A stretch of DNA of 64,000 nt from assembly GCF_000973725.1 (NCBI RefSeq), contig NZ_CP009621.1, forward strand, positions 310,001 through 374,000, in the 5' to 3' direction. The position numbers and the translations under genes were made by a program. The notes beneath the pieces are model-generated. The model ran no database searches. It was not told the origin of the DNA and saw nothing but the letters and a program-made list of their open reading frames with translations. This document shows positions 59,431 to 64,000 of the stretch, piece by piece (the stretch's first letter is position 1; each line of letters opens with the position of its first letter). The DNA is from Pontibacter korlensis (GTDB taxonomy: Bacteria; Bacteroidota; Bacteroidia; Cytophagales; Hymenobacteraceae).

Positions 59431-60537
59431 CTATTCAAAAATGATTTCTAACCTGGCTGCATAGCTATCCGGCTCGTCCTCCACCTCTAGCTCGTAACGG
59501 CCCTCATATAGCAGCTCCAGGCGGCGCTGCAGGTTCTTAAGGCCAATACCAGAAGCCAGATCGCGGGAAGATTTACTGGCTCTCTCTGCACATTTGCAAT
59601 TCTCTACGAGAAGTACCAGTTTCTCATCTGTCACCTTCACATCTATCCGTATCCAGGCATCATGCGTTTCGGTGCTTACGCCGTGTTTGAAAGCATTTTC
59701 CACAAATGGCAGCAGCATCATAGGAGCGATCTGCTTACCCGCTATACTTCCGGTGGCAGAAAATTGCACCTCCACGCGCTCCCCATACCTTACCTGCTCC
59801 AGGGCGATGTAATTTTTAATATACTCCAGCTCCTTGTCCAGTGGTACCATGGCCGCATTGGCATCATGAAGCATGTAGTCCATCAGGCCCGACAGCTTCA
59901 GCACTACCTCCGGAGCTTTGTCAGACTTCTTCAGCGTAAGCGAGTAAAGGCTGTTAAGTGTGTTAAACAGGAAGTGTGGATGCACCTGTCCTTTCAGGAA
60001 TTTTAGCTCTGCTTCCAGCTTGTCCTGTGTCAGGTTGCGTGCCGCCTGCTGATGGCTGTACCAATGCTTCAGGAGCGCAATAACCGCCGTAATGGCCACC
60101 ACATAGTTGATGTTAACGATGTTCTTCACGAAACGCACCATGGTCAGGCTGTCTTCGGTACAGGTGGTAGGGCAGAAAATCGGATGGATAAGGAAGGGCA
60201 GCAGCACAAACTGCATCAAACCGGCAATTGCCCCCATCAGCAGCAGCAAGTACACAAAAAACTCCAGGTAACGCTTCTGCAGCAGATAACGAGGCATCAG
60301 GTAATACATGTTAAAGTATACCAGCCCCATTTTAAAAGGAAGCTCCACCAACTCCACCATAAACGCATTATAGTAGTCGTCGATGTAACTGCCATACAGC
60401 AGGCCGAAGAATACAACATACACCGTCCAGAAGGCCAGATGCAGCAGCATACGGTTCTGCGTAACGTTACGCACCTCAGGTAAACTCCAGGTGGCGCCGG
60501 TTTCAAACGTACTGACGGTACTCAACTTTACTTCCAT
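59431..60537 (-). CDS. LytS-like sensor histidine kinase (His_kinase family)
   Basis: 368 residues. Four membrane helices lie at about 30-160 (LAFWTVYVVFFGLLYGSYID, YLLLLMGAIAGLMQFVLLPF and others). The phospho-acceptor is His in QVHPHFLFNTLNSLYSL, and the ATPase domain has MMLLPFVENAFKHGV (N box) and the GIGLKNLQRRLELLY G box. There is no periplasmic sensor domain, so the signal is probably sensed within the membrane. It is in the same operon as the LytTR regulator. Confidence 0.95.
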   Translation of the reverse strand: MEVKLSTVSTFETGATWSLPEVRNVTQNRMLLHLAFWTVYVVFFGLLYGSYIDDYYNAFMVELVELPFKMGLVYFNMYYLMPRYLLQKRYLEFFVYLLLLMGAIAGLMQFVLLPFLIHPIFCPTTCTEDSLTMVRFVKNIVNINYVVAITAVIALLKHWYSHQQAARNLTQDKLEAELKFLKGQVHPHFLFNTLNSLYSLTLKKSDKAPEVVLKLSGLMDYMLHDANAAMVPLDKELEYIKNYIALEQVRYGERVEVQFSATGSIAGKQIAPMMLLPFVENAFKHGVSTETHDAWIRIDVKVTDEKLVLLVENCKCAERASKSSRDLASGIGLKNLQRRLELLYEGRYELEVEDEPDSYAARLEIIFE

Positions 60538-61019
60538 GATACAAAGGTATACTTTCTGTTACAGCCCACTGCTTAACGTCCTATTGTTTTAGACCGATGG
60601 CGAGCTGCTGATGCTTAGCGGCAATTTATACCACCTCAACAGCTATCATCAACAGAATAGTTTATTTTCGAATCTGTTCTGTATTGAGCATTATATCAGA
60701 AAAAGTGGCAAACACATACAACTCTCTAGTGGAGCGGAACTTATTGATATTTAACCTCCCTTTCTAGCTGGCGCACAGCAACTTTCCATTCAACAACCAC
60801 TATATCTACGCTTATTATCAAGTATTTAACTACGTTCATCGGCACTTTCACCAGCGCAAACTCCGCTAATACCAACAAAACAAGCTTAAGTATAATCGTT
60901 TTTCCAGTTTGTCTATAACACAAGCAACCTTCCTGCCTTCTTCTTTATCTTTATACTGCTACTCAGACACAAAAAAGTTATGGGCAGCAATGCATTACTA
61001 CACCAAATCACATAAAACT
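60538..61019. other. Intergenic region with at most a doubtful small frame
   Basis: 482 bp between the divergent histidine kinase and the exported protein. A 60-codon minus-strand frame at 60741-60923 starts at TTG and encodes a hydrophobic peptide. I do not call it because it lacks an ATG start and any neighbour or family support. No strong promoter or hairpin is visible. Confidence 0.5.
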
Positions 61020-61589
61020 ATGAAAAAATTTATTGTTTCTGTACTGGCAGCGGTGCTGCTGGCAGTAGCCGCACCTGTCACCATGGCCCAAGAGCAGGGA
61101 GCAATTACCTCAGCTGAAGCAAATCTACTTCTCCGCAAAATTGCCGGTAACTGGCTGGTAAGCCACTATGCCTGGCAACCCGAAAGCAAAACCTACTACC
61201 AGGCTACGGGCAAGGCCAGCGTTAGCAACGCTCATCAAGGCAGCTACTTGCATGAGAAGACAGATGTCATGCAGCCAGATGGTTCTTACCGCCACCGCGA
61301 ATGCTTCCTGGGGTATTCCCAAGCCAAATCCAGATTTGAGCTGATACAGGCAGATGAGCTTAGCAACAACACCACTTTACTGGTTGGGCAGTGGCACCCA
61401 GAGTACAACGCCATTACTTTAGCACCTGTAGACGGCCTGAAGAAAGGCGATGTGAACAGCCAAGAGTATGTGTACCTGTTCCTGCCAGAAGGAATGCTGC
61501 TCAAAATTGTCCGCACCATGGATGAGGAAGGCAATTATTTAATCCATAGCCAGGACTACTACGCACCGCAGCGCACAGCTGGCCTATAA
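61020..61589 (+). CDS. Exported protein of unknown function (DUF1579-like)
   Basis: Start at MKKFIVSVLAAVLLAVAAPV (61020), which gives a clean signal peptide cleaved after TMAQ; the frame extends upstream without support. 189 residues. The mature part reads as a lipocalin-like barrel: LLRKIAGNWLVSHYAWQPES, YYQATGKASVSNAHQGSYLH, YRHRECFLGYSQAKSRFELI, with Trp/Tyr-rich strands. It resembles the DUF1579 family, whose members open with a G-x-W strand. This is a fold-level guess. It is monocistronic and followed by a terminator. Confidence 0.6.
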   Translation: MKKFIVSVLAAVLLAVAAPVTMAQEQGAITSAEANLLLRKIAGNWLVSHYAWQPESKTYYQATGKASVSNAHQGSYLHEKTDVMQPDGSYRHRECFLGYSQAKSRFELIQADELSNNTTLLVGQWHPEYNAITLAPVDGLKKGDVNSQEYVYLFLPEGMLLKIVRTMDEEGNYLIHSQDYYAPQRTAGL

Positions 61590-61611
61590 TTTAAAACAAC
61601 AACCCTACTCT

Positions 61612-61649
61612 CCCCTGCCAGCAGTTATGAAACACTGTACTGGCAGGGG
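61612..61649 (+). terminator. Rho-independent terminator
   Basis: CCCCTGCCAG/CTGGCAGGGG with an 18-nt loop, followed by ATTTCTTTTT on the plus strand. Confidence 0.8.
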
Positions 61650-61657
61650 ATTTCTTT

Positions 61658-62005
61658 TTAAAGCAGCTCCTTTTGAGGATCCCAGAAAAGCTTATCAAAG
61701 TTTACGACCTTATCATTCTCCACGCGTACTCCCTCCTGCTCCAGCCGCTCCTGCATGGCATTTGCACCCTCAAAGTGCTGCTTTCCCGTTAGCATGCCGT
61801 TTCGGTTCACAACCCGGTGTGTAGGCACCTGCGAAGCAGAAAAAGGGTGTGCTGCTATCAACGCCCATCCTACCATCCTGGCCGAGCCTTTTGCCCCCAA
61901 GTAGCTGGCAATGGCACCGTAAGAAGTAACTCGTCCCCGGGGTATCAGCTGCACCACCTCATATACATTCTGGAAGAAATTCTCCTTGCTATCTTTTTTT
62001 GCCAT
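61658..62005 (-). CDS. Alkyltransferase-like protein (ATL; MGMT family without the active cysteine)
   Basis: 115 residues covering the DNA-binding domain of O6-alkylguanine alkyltransferases (FFQNVYEVVQLIPRGRVTSY, GAIASYLGAKGSARMVGWAL). The active-site motif PCHR is PTHR here (SQVPTHRVVNRNGML), so no alkyl transfer is possible. This is the mark of ATL proteins, which bind O6-alkylguanine and hand the lesion to nucleotide excision repair. The position equals the Trp seen in the E. coli homologue. It is cytoplasmic and convergent with the exported-protein gene. Confidence 0.9.
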   Translation of the reverse strand: MAKKDSKENFFQNVYEVVQLIPRGRVTSYGAIASYLGAKGSARMVGWALIAAHPFSASQVPTHRVVNRNGMLTGKQHFEGANAMQERLEQEGVRVENDKVVNFDKLFWDPQKELL

Positions 62006-62200
62006 TTTAGGTCTTTACTGTTTAAACCTTCACTATTGTTTTCTGTCTTTTAAATAAGCCTGTTTGTAGCGTTTAATTTACGGTAACTTTTACAGTAGGC
62101 AATATTGGCTGTATATTTAAAGCTGCATCCTACTTCCGCCCCGTTACCACCAAGCTAATGTAACGGGTACTTTGAAATTTTAACCTGTGTTAAAACACAA

Positions 62201-63334
62201 ATGAACAAAACCTTAAAAACTATTCTGATTCTTGTAGCCGTTACGGCCATAGGCTACTTTGTTTACAAGCAATTCCCGGCTGAACCAGAGAAGATCGCTA
62301 GAGCCGATGGTGGCGGAGGCCCAATGGCGCAGCAGGTAGCCGTGGATGTATACGTTGTTTCACCGAGTGCTTTCCAGAACAGGATTACCACTACAGGCAC
62401 AGTATTGCCTAACGAGGACGTAGAGCTTCGCAGTGAGATTGCAGGACGAGTAACAGGTATAAATTTCGAGGAAGGTAGCCGTGTGCGTAAGGGCCAGTTG
62501 CTTTTAACCGTGAACGATGCCGATCTGCGCGCGCAGCTGCAAAAGCTGGAATCTAACCAAAAGTTGTACCGCGAGATGGAAGAACGCCAGCGCACCCTCC
62601 TGGAGAAGGAGTATATCAGTGCGCAGGAGTACGACCAGGTAAGCAATCAACTGGCTACCGCCACTGCCGACATACAGGCCCTGAAGGCTACAATGGCCAA
62701 AGCCTATGTTAGAGCTCCTTTTGACGGTGTAATTGGCCTGCGACAAGTGAGTGAAGGTAGCTATGTATCAGCCACCACGCCTATTGCCCGTATTGTGGAC
62801 GTAAGCCCTGTAAAAATAGACTTTGCCATTCCGGGCCGTCACAGCCAGCAGGTAAAGCAAGGCGACAAAATCAGTTTCACGGTAGAAGGTAACCCGGAAA
62901 CGTACCAGGCCTCCATCTACGCTATACAACCGAACATCGACCCTACTACCCGCACCCTTCAGATTCGTGCCCTCTTTGATAACAAAAACCAGGAGGTAAA
63001 ACCAGGAGCCTTTGTTAACGTGAGCCTTGCCCTGAAAGAGTCTGACGATGCCATACTTATCCCGACAGAAGCCATCATCCCAGAGGCTACTGGTCATAAG
63101 ATATACCTGGCCAAAAACGGGAAAGCAGTGCCAAAGATGGTTAAAATAGGGCAACGCTCAGAGACCCTGATCCAGATTATGGAGGGTGTCACACCAGGCG
63201 ATACAATCATCCGCTCCGGTATCCTGCAAGTGCGGGATGGTTCTAAACTGAACATCCGTAAAGTGCAGTCTGCCGAGGAAGTATTGGCGACACCAAACAC
63301 GACACAATCAGGAACAGAGGAAACAGCAGGATAA
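62201..63334 (+). CDS. RND efflux periplasmic adaptor (membrane fusion protein)
   Basis: 377 residues. The N-terminal membrane anchor (about 5-22) has no lipobox. A barrel-sandwich hybrid domain contains VELRSEIAGRVTGINFEEGS and the returning AYVRAPFDGVIGLRQVSEGS. A helical hairpin is at about 105-165, a beta-barrel domain (VKIDFAIPGRHSQQVKQGDK) follows, and then a membrane-proximal part (AIIPEATGHKIYLAKNGKAV). It links the inner-membrane RND pump, encoded 265 bp downstream, to an outer-membrane channel. The exported substrates are unknown; drugs or other hydrophobic compounds are usual for this family. Confidence 0.95.
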   Translation: MNKTLKTILILVAVTAIGYFVYKQFPAEPEKIARADGGGGPMAQQVAVDVYVVSPSAFQNRITTTGTVLPNEDVELRSEIAGRVTGINFEEGSRVRKGQLLLTVNDADLRAQLQKLESNQKLYREMEERQRTLLEKEYISAQEYDQVSNQLATATADIQALKATMAKAYVRAPFDGVIGLRQVSEGSYVSATTPIARIVDVSPVKIDFAIPGRHSQQVKQGDKISFTVEGNPETYQASIYAIQPNIDPTTRTLQIRALFDNKNQEVKPGAFVNVSLALKESDDAILIPTEAIIPEATGHKIYLAKNGKAVPKMVKIGQRSETLIQIMEGVTPGDTIIRSGILQVRDGSKLNIRKVQSAEEVLATPNTTQSGTEETAG

Positions 63335-63599
63335 GAACGCTAACCAAGCGCTAAAAACGTTTATACCTTTGGCTAACAAGCTATTGCAGCAAAATACACA
63401 GGAGTAGCCAAATGGAACAGAGGACCAACATGAAGTAACCTACTGCACCTGCAGCATCAGATTAGAGGATAAGCAGGGGAAGACTGAAGCGATGCAGAAA
63501 ACAAACTTACACACGCTCAACAAGAGGTCAGGAAACGGCTAAAAGAGTTTAGCACTTTTAAACCACATAGCTCCTGCACCAGAACACAGTAAAGACTAT

Positions 63600-64000
63600 A
63601 TGGCAAGTTTATCAAATATAAGTATCAGACGCCCCGTGCTGGCCATCGTGATGAGTATCACGATTATAGTTTTCGGCTTCATCGGCATTACGTACCTGGG
63701 CGTGCGGGAGTATCCAAGCGTAGACCCTCCTATTGTTAGTGTCCGGACTACCTACACGGGCGCCAATGCCGAAACCATTGAATCTGAAATTACAGAGCCG
63801 CTGGAGGAGTCCATAAACGGTATTGCAGGTATCAGAACCCTTACCTCTAGCAGTAGCGAGGGCAACAGTAACATTACCGTAGAGTTTAACCTGGATGTAG
63901 ACCTGGAAACAGCTGCCAACGACGTGCGCGACCGTGTATCCAGAGCACAGCGCAGGCTGCCAGAGGATGCTGAGCCACCTACCGTGGAAAAGGCCGACGC
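63600..64000 (+). CDS. RND efflux pump permease (HAE1/AcrB-like), N-terminal part only
   Basis: ATG at 63600; the frame is open to the window end (133 residues seen). The start MASLSNISIRRPVLAIVMSI is the cytoplasmic segment and first transmembrane helix of RND pumps. It is followed by VREYPSVDPPIVSVRTTYTG and ESEITEPLEESINGIAGIRT, which are strongly conserved in the porter PN1 subdomain of AcrB relatives. SSSSEGNSNITVEFNLDVDL is typical of the HAE1 group rather than metal exporters. It is probably one operon with the adaptor, although the gap of 265 bp is long. Confidence 0.95.
   Translation, partial: MASLSNISIRRPVLAIVMSITIIVFGFIGITYLGVREYPSVDPPIVSVRTTYTGANAETIESEITEPLEESINGIAGIRTLTSSSSEGNSNITVEFNLDVDLETAANDVRDRVSRAQRRLPEDAEPPTVEKAD

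Noticed and set aside
60741-60923. 60-codon hydrophobic minus-strand frame
   Set aside because: Starts at TTG with no ATG nearby until mid-frame, no neighbour or family support.
1-64000. CRISPR arrays, tRNA or rRNA genes
   Set aside because: I saw no spaced direct repeats and no cloverleaf-like or rRNA-like stretches in any gap.

Overview
The window comes from a Bacteroidota chromosome, most likely a Cytophagales / Hymenobacteraceae member such as Pontibacter (an inference from gene content; no marker rRNA is present). The signs are three SusC/SusD outer-membrane uptake pairs, an ECF sigma/FecR pair, many lipoproteins with a Cys lipobox, M13/S8/S9 exported peptidases, a LytS/LytTR two-component pair and TAnnTTTG-type promoter boxes. 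I see no tRNA, rRNA or CRISPR array.

Layout. 1-7.9 kb: an uptake locus (FecR, STN-containing SusC, SusD, TIM-barrel lipoprotein, all minus) divergent from its ECF sigma factor. 8.2-12.5 kb: a membrane protein, an LpxH-like phosphoesterase coupled by a GTGA overlap to a glycosyltransferase, and a GH1 glycosidase. 12.6-21.2 kb: an accessory island. It holds a dead IS3-family element split by an IS110-family element; three AT-rich integron-type gene cassettes separated by attC-like palindromes, one split by an IS1182-family element; a frameshifted tyrosine recombinase; a 62-bp perfect palindrome; and a broken zinc-ribbon gene. 21.2-26.8 kb: small conserved genes, a GAF-domain protein, a CDGSH Fe-S protein and a DUF2007 protein. 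26.8-31.1 and 36.9-41.5 kb: two more SusC/SusD pairs. Between them lie an acyl-CoA-binding protein, an oligopeptidase B-like lipoprotein and a cell-wall cluster (two amidases and a class A beta-lactamase-like protein). 41.8-52 kb: housekeeping enzymes and exported peptidases. 52.3-56.8 kb: two paralogous glycine-rich secreted proteins, a broken membrane-protein gene, a TnpB element and its internally deleted 311-bp derivative. 56.8-64 kb: ferritin, a cupin, a two-component system, an alkyltransferase-like protein, and an RND efflux adaptor with the start of its pump.

Three observations stand out. (1) The genes at 15.3-19.3 kb sit in units whose 5' core (7-10 bp, beginning GTT) is exactly complementary to the inverse core just after the same unit's gene. 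This is the diagnostic symmetry of integron gene cassettes, here in a bacteroidete and next to a broken tyrosine recombinase. (2) The non-coding end of the IS110 element contains, in IS621 order, a segment matching the target it occupies and a segment matching its own donor end, as expected of a bridge RNA. The CT core is also conserved. (3) Both TnpB-element copies carry IS608-like TTAC/TCAA ends. Removing the elements on paper restores a natural stop codon in one gene and reopens the reading frame of another.
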